A DNA stretch of 64,000 nt from Epiperipatus broadwayi (Eukaryota; Onychophora; Udeonychophora; Euonychophora; Peripatidae): contig JAQFVV010012477.1 of the NCBI GenBank assembly GCA_028023455.1, positions 2,103,501-2,167,500 of the forward strand, given 5' to 3'. Shown piece after piece: positions 43,707 to 57,009 of this stretch. The first letter of the stretch is position 1, and each line of letters starts with the position of its first letter. Below the pieces are notes generated by a model. That model was not told the DNA's origin. It did no database searches and saw nothing but the letters and a program-made list of their open reading frames with translations. Position numbers and translations under genes: made by a program.

Positions 43707-46265
43707 GGTATGCTACATTAAATTTCTTGTTTAATATTTTACAGAAATAACAAAGGTATAAAAGAGATTTATACAAATAAACATTTATTATAAAATAAAA
43801 AAGAACAAAGTTCGTAAGTCAAAACTGCATAACATTATTGACTTTTGTTGTATATATTTATACATATAGCTTTTTATAGAATTGTTAACTGAATTCTTAA
43901 AATAATTTTTTTAAAAAAGGAAGAATAAAATGTTTATTTTGACATTTAAAAAAAATCATATAAAATAATACTAATTAAATTGTATAGGACAAGTTTAGGT
44001 TTGTTTTAAAATAAAAACAAAAATCTTTATTAGGTTAATTGAAAAAAAGTGAGTTATCGCGAACTTTCTGTGAATATACATTTAATTATAGTTGTATTTC
44101 GTTATATTTATTTTTATATTTTGGTTGCAAATTTATAATTTAATTTTATTTTTTATTTCAGAAATGCTTGAAGTAATTACTTAACACTATTTTATAAAAT
44201 CTTTAAAGGGTTAAACTTTCTGTTTACTGTCTACATCTTTATCTTATAAGCAACACGATAAGCAGAATTCGCGTTTTGTCAGTTTAATATTTTAAAAATT
44301 ATAATTTTAATATATTTTTCATTTATAGTGAATATATTAAAACAGTAGTAATTCAATATTTTTTAAAAAAAATATTTTGTATTATTTGGAATTAAACTTT
44401 AATCTGAAGTTATTGTTTTTGTATTGGACAAAATAGGCTGAGTGTAAGATAACCCCAAATTAACCACATGTCAATTGGAATGCGATATGCATATCACACA
44501 AAACTGTAATATCTGCGTTATATAGTTTTTATACTTACTTTATTTTTACTGTTTTCCATCATGTGACTAATGAATCTGTGATTTCTAGCATCTACCTGAG
44601 AATCTCTAATTAAAATTTCCTTACCACTGTTTAATGATTAGCTAGATTATCTAATAGATTGTCTAATAGGTAAATAAATAATATAACTACATTTGTGAAC
44701 TGAATTTTTAAAGTTTAGCATAACCCATAAATGATCTAAAGTAATAAGAATGATGGTCATAGATGTTAATCAACACAAAAGATGAAATCCTATTAAATAA
44801 CCTCACATATGCTCAAAGACATTCATAATAGCCTTATAAAAGAAATGGTAATGTAAGAGTAACTTACAATCTTATTAAGCTCACTTGTTTATGTACAATA
44901 TTATACCATAAAGTTAAATATATAATTGTACATTTATAATTATATTGAATACAGTATCGTTTTACATTAAAATACCTATATACACCATATATAACTTAAA
45001 TGTTATATTATAAAATTTTAATAACAAAAGAATAATTATATTTCAATCATTCATATATATAATATTTATGAAGTTAACTAATATCACTAATGAAGATGCA
45101 AACATAGAGATAGCTTTAGGTCAAGTCATTTCTGCAAAGGAAATAAAATTATTACTTAATTATGCAATTATTAATTATGATGCATTCAACAATAATCAGA
45201 TACAAAATCGTAAAATGAAATAGTAATTCAACACATGCTAATTACCAGAAATCGATTGTATTATAAAAGCTAAATCAACTAATTTCCAAATTAATTCTAT
45301 CATTTACAAATGAACTAGTCACCATGCATTGTTATTTTGCTGTGTTTGAATACCAAACATATTAAAAAGATGGATCAATAGAATAGTTTGAATGAATTTT
45401 TCTTATTTATAAAAGCTTCATTAGCAGAGAACTCTAATATCACCCAAGAAATAAGTAAATAAATTACTCTTTAATATTACTAATAATAATTTTAAAAATG
45501 AAATTATCTTTAATATAATAATTAGAGAAATTCTTAATGAGATCTTTCTAAACTTGAATTTTAAAGAAGATAAATATCATCAAAAACATTTATATATCTA
45601 GATAAAATTATTTAAGAAGATTTCAAGTTATAGAAAATGCATCTTGAGTAAAGACAATTTGACATAGGTACAAATGCCATTATTTTAACCTAAATCAGTG
45701 TAATTACTTATTTCTACTGAAATACTAATATATACATATTTCATCTATACAATTCAATATCCAACTTCAATTTACAGAAAAATGATTTATAAAAAGGGAT
45801 GTCAATACCACAGAAGAAGAATGTTTAATAACAATGGAGTATACTGAATGCTTCACTGATGATTGATGATCAGAAGATAAACAAACTTATTCTTAATGAA
45901 CATTATTACTCAATTTATAAAAAATGGATAGAACAATATAAACTTTCAACACATCATATCCTCTTTGTGTATGAACATCCATAAATATTTAATTTTATTT
46001 CCTTTGCTCCTAAAATCTACTTATGTTGGAATAATCCATTTTGAAAAATTATTAGATGAAAAGAAAATTGAAAAATCATTGAGTTAAATATTTTTTATTT
46101 AATAAAATTTAGGTCTTCCTTACAACGTGACTTGACCAGGGTAATAAATAAACTTAATATGAAGATAAGATTTTATTGTTCTTTATATTAAATTAGTTTA
46201 CTTATAACAAGAAATTTTTTTTGTTTATAACTAATTTAATTAATTTAGTAATATTTGTTTATTTA
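43707..46265. other. AT-rich DNA without recognised genes
   Basis: Nothing supported on either strand. Confidence 0.45.
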
Positions 46266-47045
46266 TTATTTAAATATTTGAAACACAGGTACTTTTCACA
46301 TACCTGGAGCCTAATTATAAATATAGGGGATTTGAACTCAGACTTTCAAGCACCCTTAAACTATCCTTACTATCTCATACCACTGATACACATGACCACA
46401 TACATGTAGAAAAGATAAATAATCACCAATATATGTATTTCATGCTAAACCAGCACTCATCAGTTGGTCCAGATTATTACCTCCCATATATATATAATCA
46501 GTGCTCAGTTTATATTAAGATAGCAAATTTTCATACTTTAACGACAGACTTTAATCTACTCCAACCTCCAACTTTTCAGCCATTCATATCATTGAAAATC
46601 TGATGATGGAAAGCCAAATCCCATGCTGATGCCAACATTACTACAAAGCTCATATTGACCTGAAGTCACTCTGTCCCCTCATCTATATGACCTTCTTGGC
46701 AGTAATGTTGGCATCAGCATGGAATTTGGCTTTCCATCATCAGATTTTCAATGATATGGATGGCTGAAAAATTGGAGGTTGGAGTAGATTGAAGCCCGTC
46801 CATTAAAGTGTGAAAAATTGCTATCTTAATATAAACTGAGCACTGATTATATATATATGTGTGTGTGGGAGTTGATAATCTGGACCAAATGATAAGAGCT
46901 GGTTTAGCTTGAAATACAATTATTGGTGATTATTTATCTTTTCTACATGTGTGTGGTCATGCGTATCAGTTGTATAAGATAGTGTGGATCATTAGTGGGC
47001 GCTGGAGGGTCTGAATTCAAATCCCCTATATTTATATTATTACAA
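46266..47045. mobile_element. Foldback element with tRNA-like arms, full-length form
   Basis: The left arm starts 'ggggatttgaactcagac' and the right arm ends 'tctgaattcaaatcccc'. The palindrome covers about 700 bp, with inner blocks such as 'tgatgccaacattact' and 'agtaatgttggcatca' pairing to within about 60 bp of the centre near 46675. Left of the palindrome the terminal block 'cacatacctggagcctaat' is the inverse of the one at 11.8 kb. The right arm has 'gcgtatcagttgtataagat' and 'tctgaattcaaatcc' in A-box and B-box positions. No coding capacity. Confidence 0.8.
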
Positions 47046-50000
47046 TTTTATATTTTGCCTGTTAATATTATTTGCAAATTATTTAAATTTTTATATAAGC
47101 ACATAACTCAATCATCTGCAGAAATTTACAAATATTATGTCATTAATATCATAATTACGTTTAAGAATGTGTACCTGTCAGTACATTTAGACATGGGAAA
47201 AAAATGTTTATCATTAAAAATAATGAATCTTAAAGGACTACTTCTGGGATGATCTTGGAAATATTTTACTTCAGATGATCTTGTATGTCTGAAAGTGAGT
47301 TGTCTTAATTTAATAATATATTTATTTGAGCAAGTGATAAGTTTTACTTTTTTGGATCTAAAGATAGAAAAAAATATTTCAAAGATTAATTACTTTGTTA
47401 TTTTATTAAATACACATACCGTTATATAGTTATAATCGAAATATTAAAAAATGCATTATTGAGTTTAATATAGGCAAAAATCCATCCATATTCTTCTGTT
47501 GTGTAACCAAACAATAAAAGAGATTGTTAACCTATCTAGCTAATTACTTCCTAATAGGATTTCATTTAGAATAAAAAATTAGTATTTATATGTCAATTAT
47601 TAATCATAAATTGATTTTAAGATTGCCTAAAAAATATTAAGGTTGCTTAAAATGACGTCACTTTCCATAAAAACTTCCAAACTTATCTGTATTTAAGGAC
47701 ATTATAGTCTTAAATAATTTACAGAAATCAAATACTTTTTCTAAAATCCTATAAAAAATAAACAGTGAAAAAAATATTGATCACTAAATTAATATCCAAT
47801 TGTCAATTGGTGAGAATTTTAGCTATTTTTATTTAAAATTAAAATACCTATTTACAGACCAATAAATGAATGATTATGAACGCTTTTCTTATGCTGGTTA
47901 TCTGAAGAAAATCAAAAGTTTGTTTGGAAATCCCAATCAACTTGAAAAAAGTTCCATGTTTATCAAATTTCAACACTGAAATATATACAAATTATTCAAG
48001 CAGAATATTTATTATAGACTCATACAATAAATTCAGTTACGGGAAAGTGATTAGTGCGTCCACCCGCTAAGATTATAATCTGGATTTCAATTTCCGTTTC
48101 TAATTCCTTTCAATAATTTAGAATTTATGTCTCCGACATTTGTCCAGTAGCCAACCGACTAATGGTATTTGTAAGTAGATAATAAATATTCAAACCTACA
48201 CTACAGAAAATTGCCACGCCTGTTGATTATTGTCTTCACTCTCCCTTACCGAGAGGCTGTTGAAAAATCTTTTGCTCTGTATTGCTTTATTTATTTTAAA
48301 AACTGTTTTATTTTATTTTTTACCTGTAATAAATTATGTGCCTAAAGCCGATTTTTACGTATATATATAATTAAAAACGTCTTCAATAGTCAATATTAAA
48401 CAAAAAATAAATATCAGCGAAAGTTAATGCCTTATTTTATATTTTGAGGCCTATTTACTTAAGGCTAAATCAGCAAGCAAAAATAGAAGCAAATTAGGTC
48501 AATATGCAGTAATTACGAAATATACTTCTGGCTATTTTTCAGCGAGTATTATAGGAAAAAAACAACAACTTAAAACTAGAGAGAAAAAAAAATATTAATT
48601 CTTAATTTTGTAAGGTAAAACTATAAAAATATATACATTTTTTTCTTTTCTAAATATAGTTGGGCGGGATTCTTTTCTACGCTCAGAACACAACTATTTG
48701 ATATCAATAGACAAAAGTTAATGGAAAGCGTTTAATTTGATGTCTCATGCATTTTATTGATTTATTACTCTCCTATCAATTTAGCAATATTGTAACAAAG
48801 CTTCTTCTTAAAATATGTTGTTGGCTAAAATCATCCATTTTATTGATGAATTAAAAACGTAAACAACTATATTAACCCTCCTTTGATGAAAGGCATTAGT
48901 GCAATTTAAACATAATTACAATATATTTTAAGGATTTTTAATAGATAAAAGAAGGTTAAAACTGTTTAAAGAACTTAATTTAAGATTAACAAATAACCTT
49001 GATCGTAAATTAACTCTCTTTATGTGAATATATATATATTTTAAAAATACTAAAACAGAGTTTAAATATAAAGTTTAGTAATATTTATTGTACTAAGTAT
49101 ACTTTCAACGCCTTCGCGTCATATTCATGGTTTAGTCTGCTAAAAACATTAATTTTATTGCTGATTTGAATGCTATTTGATTTTTGATTCATTACATATT
49201 CAATTTGTGTCATGAAATCTTTTATTTTACGTTTGCTGATCGTTTTTTTCATATAAATATTAAATCTTTTTAATTTGTAGTTGAAGTTAAAATTTGTAAA
49301 TGAGAGTTTTGCCACTTTAGTTATCTTTTAAAAAAGATAACCAATCAAACGTTTGCCGGTAGCATAAATTGCAAAGGACTTAAAATAATCAAATGATTAG
49401 TTGCTCAGAAGTCGTGCAATTTTCACTTAAGAGAGTAAACAGTTAATTCCAATTCAAAGATAATATACTTTTTATGCCCATCTACTATCATTGCATTAAA
49501 AAAGGAGATTTAAAATAGATTTCAAACTAAATAGATATAATAAAATGCTAGTGAAGTGCTCGTTTTAAAACATATAACATTAAAATTACACATTCTGGCT
49601 GGCATGGAATATATAAATTTGTTGGACGTAAAGAACTATCCAACTGCCATACCAACAAGGCCATACATCTAACTGTCGTTCATACCAAACGAGACTTTTT
49701 CATTATATTTATATATTAAAGGCATTAAAAGTAAGAGCTGTTCAAACTATGATAAAGAATGACAAATTGCCAGCACCTAGCGCCTAAATAATAGGATTTT
49801 ATTATTGTGAAGAACTTAACACAGGTTGGCAACATATAGTATTCATAAATGATATCTAAAATTTAAAAGAAATATATTTAATATCGAAATAATTGAGTAA
49901 AAAATTAAAAAAAATTCTACATGATATTTATAACTGCAATTCATTTGCAATAACAAATCTTCAAATAGAAGTGATTTTGTTAGTTTAATTTATGGATTTT

Positions 50001-50570
50001 ATTCAAACATGACTTGATTGTCTTAATAAATTGCATTCATTGTATTTACCTTGAAAATTGAGATACTTGAAGTTGATTCCAAAAAAAAAAAGTAACTGTA
50101 TACATAAATGAACAGTCACTAATTGAAAAGCTTCCAGGAAGACAAACCTTTCTGTAAGAGAAAAATAAATCTCTCTTTCGATTATCAGTAAAAGAGATAA
50201 TATTACTTGAATGGTATTTCAACCAGATATTTTTAATAGAAATTGCTAAATACCCATTTATTGATAATTATGTACATTATCTATGAGATAGCGCTTTAAA
50301 AAAAATATAAACCTGGTTGGAAAATGAAAAAGTGGGGTGATTTGTCAATATTTTTTTTATATAAAAATTAAATACAGATAAAGACAATTTCTCACTAAGC
50401 CATACATGGAATCAGCGTGCCAGCTTTTTTTATTTGTTACATTAGTTTAAAATGGTAAAATACTGATTTCTTGAACAATAGTAGAATGGCTAGTTGAATT
50501 GGCTATAGTGTAGTATCAAGTCCACTAAAGGCACACACATAAGGATAGCTCTAAGTTACAATATATATAT
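47046..50570. other. AT-rich DNA without recognised genes
   Basis: Apart from a tRNA-like fragment at 48038-48110, nothing is supported. The frames at 46995-47252 and 49085-49315 have no motif. Confidence 0.45.
48038..48110 (+). repeat. Degenerate tRNA-like fragment
   Basis: 'aagtgattagtgcgtccac' resembles a D-arm and A box, and 'tctggatttcaatttccg' a T-arm and B box, about 40 nt apart. Stems are poorly closed, so a decayed SINE is more likely than a tRNA gene. Confidence 0.35.
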
Positions 50571-52632
50571 TATAACGATCGAAATGAAAGTGAAGATCGA
50601 ATCTAACTGCAAAAACAATATCTGCAACTACCAGGGCGCCATCTAGGCATTTGAGCCTAGAAAAATTTATAAAGTAGGCAAATACGTGCTGTTAAGATTC
50701 CACTTTATTTAAATATTCCGATCGTTAGCCCAAGTCACTAGCTCAGCGGAGACGCAGAGATAAAAATCTATATCTTAATTTATATCTTAAATATCAATAA
50801 ATAAAAGCCACTGCCAGAAATTCACACATAAAAATATTTATTTACGCACATATAAAATAACATTTAAATTTTGAGGAATAAGTTTAACATTTTAGATTTT
50901 TATATTAACTTTTAATTTACATTTAACTAAGTTTCAATGAGTTTAATATTTTATTTAGATAGTCAAGTATAAATAGACTACATAGATCTGCATTTGAAAA
51001 GAAAATATTCTTCCCTGATTTAACCTTAGGCAACAAATTTCGCAATCAACTGGCGCCAATCCATCTGATACATTCGTGTATTCAATGTAGCATGATACGA
51101 CAACACAAAATACTATACTATTGGGAATGGACATCTGAACAGTAAGTAAAATTAGAGAAGACATTGACTCTCCACCAACAGGGATGTTACATCTGTTGGC
51201 AAATAGAACAATAAATAAAAAACTCCATAGGAATGGACTGCGGTCTTCGGCCGACTTACAAACCCATCCATAGGCAAACAGAAGGTGTGTGGCGTATATA
51301 TGCAATCCTGCCCGTAGCGGACCTCATACTACATCTACTAATTACACAAATATATCCAATCCATTGAGCCAATTCAACCACGAAACGAATAACCTAAGAT
51401 TACCCTCCCTTAACATAACTTTACAAAACTATATAGCCATTCACGCCCGACTTAAATTTAACATTTAAATACGTTCGCACAGATTATTTTTATAAATTTG
51501 CTTTAAAATGTTGAGTACAGATCAGCTGCACAGATTCCACGGTCAAAAACATTCCAAATTAAACACAGCCGATCAAAATACAAAGTCATCGATAAACGTC
51601 ACTTGCATAGGGAATATACAAATCCCATTAGCATTCATCGTAAGATGCTTGCAGTGATATCGTTGACCCATATATTCTAATCAAATGTGAAAACCACAAC
51701 ATAATCAACCGCTAACGAATCTATGCAACGTCTATACCCAACTTAAATGTAATGAATTTAATAATTTCTACAATAAATATTACTACAAATAAAAATAATA
51801 AAATGGAAATGATTTTAGCAAAACTTAACTATATACATTTAAACAATCAATTATTAATTTGAAAATCAAATAAGAGTTCATTTTAAAATTTAAATTAGCT
51901 GAATCTTTAAAAACAAAATCACTGACGAAAGTTCTTAATTACTTTTTTTGGTTGTTGTTAATTTGTAAAGTTCATAGCTCACGGTAGAAGAGTCCAGGTT
52001 TCTGCTTTTAATTCCCGCAACGCCTCCATTGGAAGATAATGTTCTGGAGATGGCAATAGCTGGTTCAAGGTATCACAGTCTTTTCATTTTTCCTTTTTAA
52101 ATAGAGAGTGTGGTATGTGCATCCTACCACCTCTCAAACACACAATGCTGGAACTCCCGAAAAAACTGTATTTCCCTTTTTATATTATCCACACAGATTC
52201 AATCAACAAAACGTCACTAATCCATCACTTTCATTAGGGTCTGAGCCAAGGCTTAGTGCTTCCATTGGTCAAGCTAATTTCTCTTTTCTTCTTATCTATC
52301 TTTCATCAGATCATTTTAATTATACAAGAGCCCACGGCTAGCTTGCTTTTCAAACAATTTATAAACAATCATTTCCATTTACAGATTACAAGAATTAATT
52401 AATACCTGTTTTTATTTTTAAATCTTATACTTTTTTTTTTATAAAAAAGTACGTTCAAATACTTATTTATTTGTTTTTTTAGAAAAAAAATATTTTTAAA
52501 GTTTGGCATCTGTGCGAATGTATATACGTTTAACAAACATTTTAATTTTAGCGTTTAGTTTTTTACTTTTATTTGCGAACTTTTAAGTTTTTATTTTAAA
52601 TTAATGTAATGACATATTTATATATCGTTACA
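50571..52632 (-). mobile_element. Probable solo LTR of about 2.06 kb
   Basis: The plus-strand ends are 'tataacgat' and 'atcgttaca', a 9-bp inverted repeat with one mismatch, each bordered by (TA)n. Read on the minus strand it starts TGTAACGAT. The interior is noticeably less AT-rich than its flanks, mainly at 50.6-50.75 and 51.0-52.35 kb. The length is similar to the 2.5-kb LTRs at 21-28 kb but the sequence is different. A 116-codon minus-strand frame at 50955-51305 has no recognisable domain. LTR status is inferred only from the ends and composition. Confidence 0.42.
50633..50649 (-). promoter_or_regulatory. CTCF-like motif
   Basis: The minus strand reads 'tgcctagatggcgccct', matching all 11 positions of the CTCF core SYAGRKGGCRS. 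It lies inside the end of the putative solo LTR. Confidence 0.3.
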
Positions 52633-53400
52633 ATATATATATATATGTTAATTTCAAACAATAATTGTTAACTATTATCCAGTGTAATGGGTGTATGTTG
52701 CTTTTATCACCAAATTTTTTATACATTGTTTCTGCTAACCTCATGCTGAAAGTAAACAAGTCCCACACTACTGTTCATATAATTTATTCATTTATTATTG
52801 TCTTTTTTTATTTCTTTTTACTTGTATACAGTAAAAAATTTAGAGCTTAGAATTTGTGATGACTTTCAGTCAGCAAATATGATTACATGGTAGTAAATTT
52901 TTGTGTACACTTTTAAAATAAAGTTTCTATAATATTCACTTTTTTTTACTATTCTTTAACTAACTTTTTTTTTTACATCCATTCACTTTTAAATAACTTT
53001 TTGTAATATATTTTTTCAAATATCATAACTAAAATGTTTATCATCATGATTGTTTATGTTTAACTTAACTGGTGATTCGCCAGGCGCCATATTGAATTTC
53101 TTTAAAAACTGACCCGGGACACAATTTTCACAATAATTTCAGTTTTAATAATGTTAGAGCAAAAAAAATTACATTGATAGAAACTAGAAAAGGTAAGGAA
53201 AACAAACACTCTAAAACAAATAGTGATTACCATTTCAAAAATAAGAAAAAAATAAATTTCAATATCTGACATAATTATTACTTTATTGTTTGTTCATAAT
53301 TTCTACTTTATCATTAACTAAGTTTAAATTACATTTTCAGTGACAATTTCTTTGTATTTCTCATAACATTATTTTTTAAATGATATATAATACTTCTTAC
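52633..53400. other. AT-rich DNA without recognised genes
   Basis: Nothing supported. It would be intronic if the exon at 53401 is real. Confidence 0.4.
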
Positions 53401-53485
53401 CTGAGATAATCCATAGCTTCAGAATCTCCAAAGATATTCGCATAAGAATTCTTCATTTTATCTTGTACCTCAAAAGTTGACAAAT
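53401..53485 (-). CDS. Candidate internal exon of a host gene (85 bp)
   Basis: On the minus strand the segment ends in a near-consensus 5' splice site, 'ctcag' then 'gtaagaag', and is preceded by the pyrimidine-rich 'ctttttcttatag' region and an AG at 53486-53487. In the one open phase it encodes 28 residues including 'TFEVQDKMKNSYANIFGD' and then 'SEAMDYL'. The composition is that of a soluble protein and unlike the chance frames around it. I do not recognise the family. If the upstream AG of 'cttatag' is used instead, the longer exon has a stop in this frame. Coding status is an inference from splice signals and amino-acid composition. Confidence 0.4.
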
Positions 53486-54190
53486 CTCAAAGGCATCTAT
53501 AAGAAAAAGATTCATCCTAATAAAAGATACAACACAAATCATTTCCAGAAGGTGGAAATGCATTTCTCATCATAGCAATTAGCTTCTTGTCTATCTAAAA
53601 TGTAGGCTACTATCTATATCACTGATAAAATGAGTTTCATCTCTTAATTTTATATTTTTTGTGTACATCAGTGATGTTTATAATCTTTATGCACACCAAT
53701 GATGGTATTTTATCATATTTATTGTCACACAGAGATATAATATATTTGCATATAGCTCATTTTCTAGCTATAGACTTGAAAATAATGTGATGCAGGATGT
53801 GGCAAAACTACTGACTCCACAGCATGGGTATCAAGGCATAGGGAAGAATCAGAATTTGACTATCTGCCTACAAACAATTCCATGTGATATATGGATAATC
53901 ATTGTGGCTACCACTACACACATACCATTTGAAATCGTTCTTTATTGATTTTAGGTGTTTATATTTTCACATAATACTATGCCCAGTAAATTTTGTGATC
54001 GCTTTATCAACTGCAACCTTAGATTATCACTTTTTAACATTTACATTGCACTGCCTTATATATGTAAATCATTACTTGTTATACAAACATGATGCAAGAA
54101 CAAACACACTAATACAAATATAAATATATACCTTTTGAGAATCATTATGTTTATATCCAAAATTACACTGCAAAAACAACTTTTGTTATG
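53486..54190. other. AT-rich DNA without recognised genes
   Basis: Nothing supported apart from the acceptor region of the candidate exon. Confidence 0.4.
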
Positions 54191-54191
54191 T

Positions 54192-54600
54192 TTAAATTTA
54201 TATACTGTATAATAAAGAGCATAAATGATTTAATATTGTATAATTTATATAGTACACACACCAATACAAATGCAAACAAATTAATATACCATTTATCAAA
54301 TAATTTTAAAAAATTTAAAAAATTAAACATTAAAATTAATAATTCAATGATATTCTGCAAACCAACTTTTGTAATTTATATACTGTATATTTACAATTAG
54401 GCTCCAGGTATGTGAAGAGTGCCTGTATTTCAAATATTTGTATAATAAAGAGCATAAATGATTTAATATTATATAATTTATATAGTACACACACACCAAT
54501 ACAAACACAAACAAATTAATATACCATTTATCAAATAATTTTAAAAAATTTAAAATATTAAAAATTAAAATTAATAACTTACAATATTCTGTGATTATGT
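54192..54600 (+). repeat. 233-bp tandem duplication containing a foldback end
   Basis: 'gtataataaagagcataaat' at 54207 recurs at 54440, and the similarity continues for about 150 bp ('atagtacacacaccaat', 'aaattaatataccattt'). Between the copies, 54391-54437 is the terminal block 'ttaggctccaggtatgtga' of the foldback family. Confidence 0.75.
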
Positions 54601-55879
54601 TTATGTCACATTGAAGGCCTTTGTATTTGAATTATCAGCGTATTTTTAATCCATTATATTAGGGTTACATGGCCAATAAAGGTTTTCTGTCTTTATCACC
54701 TCGTGTATACTTGTAAATTGACCAGAAAATAAAAAAAAATGAATTCATCTAATTTTAAAAATAATTGTAAAAAATTCAAATTTTATCCATTATCAAAGTA
54801 AGATATATCATTCAAAAGCTAAGAGGAAGGAGCATTGAATTCTGGGATTTCTGTTGATGTCATGCACATAGTTTTTGCATAGTTTAAAAAATAAAAAATT
54901 TCAACCAATCAGCTGAAGTGATTGGTTGACCCGCTACAAAGACTCAAGCCTTATTTACACCTATCATTTACATTTAATTTGTAAACTAATGTATTTGCTC
55001 TGTCTACTTCTATATAAAGATTTAAAATGTTATGCCATATATGTTTTTCCTTTTTGTTTTCTTTCCAGTACTCTTATTGACTAGGGAATTTATTTCAAAA
55101 TATGACTTTTTAGTTTCAGTTTGAATAGATTAATTTTACTTTTTCTTAACATTTTTATTTTTTTTTAATCTTTTCTGATACTGTTTTTAATATTAGTTTT
55201 CATCTTTTCCATTGTTTTCAATTTTCATTTTATTAATAATTTATATTTCATACATTGAGATTTTATACATAAGATATTTTTCAGACAATTTTCATAGGAA
55301 ATGATCTTCCAATATTTTCATAATAAATGTAAATTAGCATAGACATTTTAAGAGGTTTAATTAGTTTATATCTACTTCTTACAAATTCAAAAATTAGATG
55401 AATAATCTTTTATTGCTCTCAAAGGCATTCTGAAAACATAAGTATTAAGGTTTTTTATCTTACAATTATTATTATATCTTTTGTATTACTATTTCTTATA
55501 AATCTTGAGTTCATCATCTGATATCATTTATATAGACATTTAATCTTTCATTTAATTTTTTTAAAGATCTTTATATGTTTAGATTATTTTATTTGTATAG
55601 ACTGTCACTATCCATGACTTCTTTCTCTGTGTAATTAACCAGCCAGATAGATATTACTAAGAAAATTAACCCAGTTTATTTTTACTATCTATAATTTTAT
55701 TTTCTGATAATACATTTTCTCCAATTTATACACTGTGTTTTAAAACTTTTTTTTAATAAAATATCAAATTCTCTATTATAGGAAGATGTTCCTACTTTAA
55801 TAGTTTTATTTACTAATTTTTATGATAGATCACTCATAGAAAATAACTTTATATAATTTTATATTCTCACCACATTTTA
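54601..55879. other. AT-rich DNA, perhaps LINE 3' sequence
   Basis: No motif is recognisable. Part may be the decayed 3' continuation of the minus-strand LINE fragment that follows. Confidence 0.35.
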
Positions 55880-56275
55880 AACTTTCATATGAGCATGATG
55901 TTTGCTCCTCAAGCTATTTTTTCAATTATTATTATTATTTTTTGCTTTCAAACACATAGGTCATTTCCTTTTAATATTAAGTTATTTTTAACAAAAACAT
56001 TCTAACCAATTTCATCAATTACATTTCCATATGTAATAATAATATGGCCATGATATTTGGAGTTGTTAATTTTTTCTAATATTCATCAATATCAACCTCT
56101 ATATTTTTCCTTTTGAGAAAATCCATTGAACATTATTTTAGTCTTTTTAACATTAACCTACAATCCTACAGTCTTACTTTACTTTCTTCTTAAAACTCTT
56201 GCAACATTTACTGTAGTCTAAAGCATTATTTGTAAAAAAACAACCGCATCATCTGCAAAATCATTAAAAATCAGT
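55880..56275 (-). pseudogene. Non-LTR retrotransposon RT fragment
   Basis: On the minus strand, starting near 56262, the translation gives 'FADDAVVFL' (RT catalytic box, normally YADD or FADD), then a helix, then 'VNVKKTKIMFNG' (the GLxxNxxKTK motif of LINE RTs), then 'KYLGHIITYGNVIDEIG'-like codons near 56040, matching the (Y)LGxxIxxDGxxxxEI motif. This order is diagnostic of RTE/CR1-like LINEs. Stops and frameshifts are frequent and the sequence is strongly AT-drifted, indicating an old copy. Confidence 0.7.
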
Positions 56276-56282
56276 TAACATA

Positions 56283-56355
56283 TAGTTAATCCCAATGTCA
56301 ATAACAGTCAACAATTTCAAACTGTTGTCAAGGCAACCTCATTTTAACAATAAAG
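56283..56355 (+). repeat. Fragment of the 31.3-kb palindrome family
   Basis: 'aacaatttcaaactgttgtc', 'aaggcaacctc' and 'ttttaacaataaaggt' match 31465-31521. Confidence 0.7.
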
Positions 56356-57009
56356 GTAGAATTCCGCCTCTATTAATGGTCCAATATATGTAAATAGATA
56401 CCAAAGATTGCATCTTTACCACAGACTGAAATTATTGATACAAAGAAGTTTAAATAAACCTCTTTAAACAGGTAAAAATAATCTGCTTTGAATGCAAACC
56501 AATAAATAGTCCATTATAACAGTGCAAATTGCAATTATAATTTTCAAATTGCACCCAAACTATTATATATATATATTAAAAATTTCCAAGTTATACATAT
56601 ATATTTACATACATTCTTATTCTTAAAACATCTACTTGAACTTACATTTTTTAAACATATAATTTAAATAATATGAATAAGAAAAATATCCGAGTTGCAT
56701 TTTATACTTAATAAGCAAGCATTCTTTGTTGACTCAATTCTCAATTTATTGCACATATCTTCAGAGATAATTTTCATTTTTTAGCTGTCTTTTTTCATTG
56801 CTTCCCAAACAGAAGTTTATATAGATTTAAAAAAAGATATAAAACCAGTAAAAAGAATGTTCAAGTTAAATTATGTGTTTATGTTTGATTAAATAACATG
56901 TATTAATATTTGATGAAAATTTAATGATTAAACAAATGACCATCAAATGTTAATAGACAGTAATCAATAAATAATACAATAATTCTGTCAAATAATGTAA
57001 ATTATTGTA
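56356..57009. other. AT-rich DNA without recognised genes
   Basis: Nothing supported. Confidence 0.4.

Noticed and set aside
55916-55945. Short ATT-rich run as a LINE tail
   Set aside because: It lies inside the region matching LINE coding sequence on the minus strand, so it is not the 3' end.
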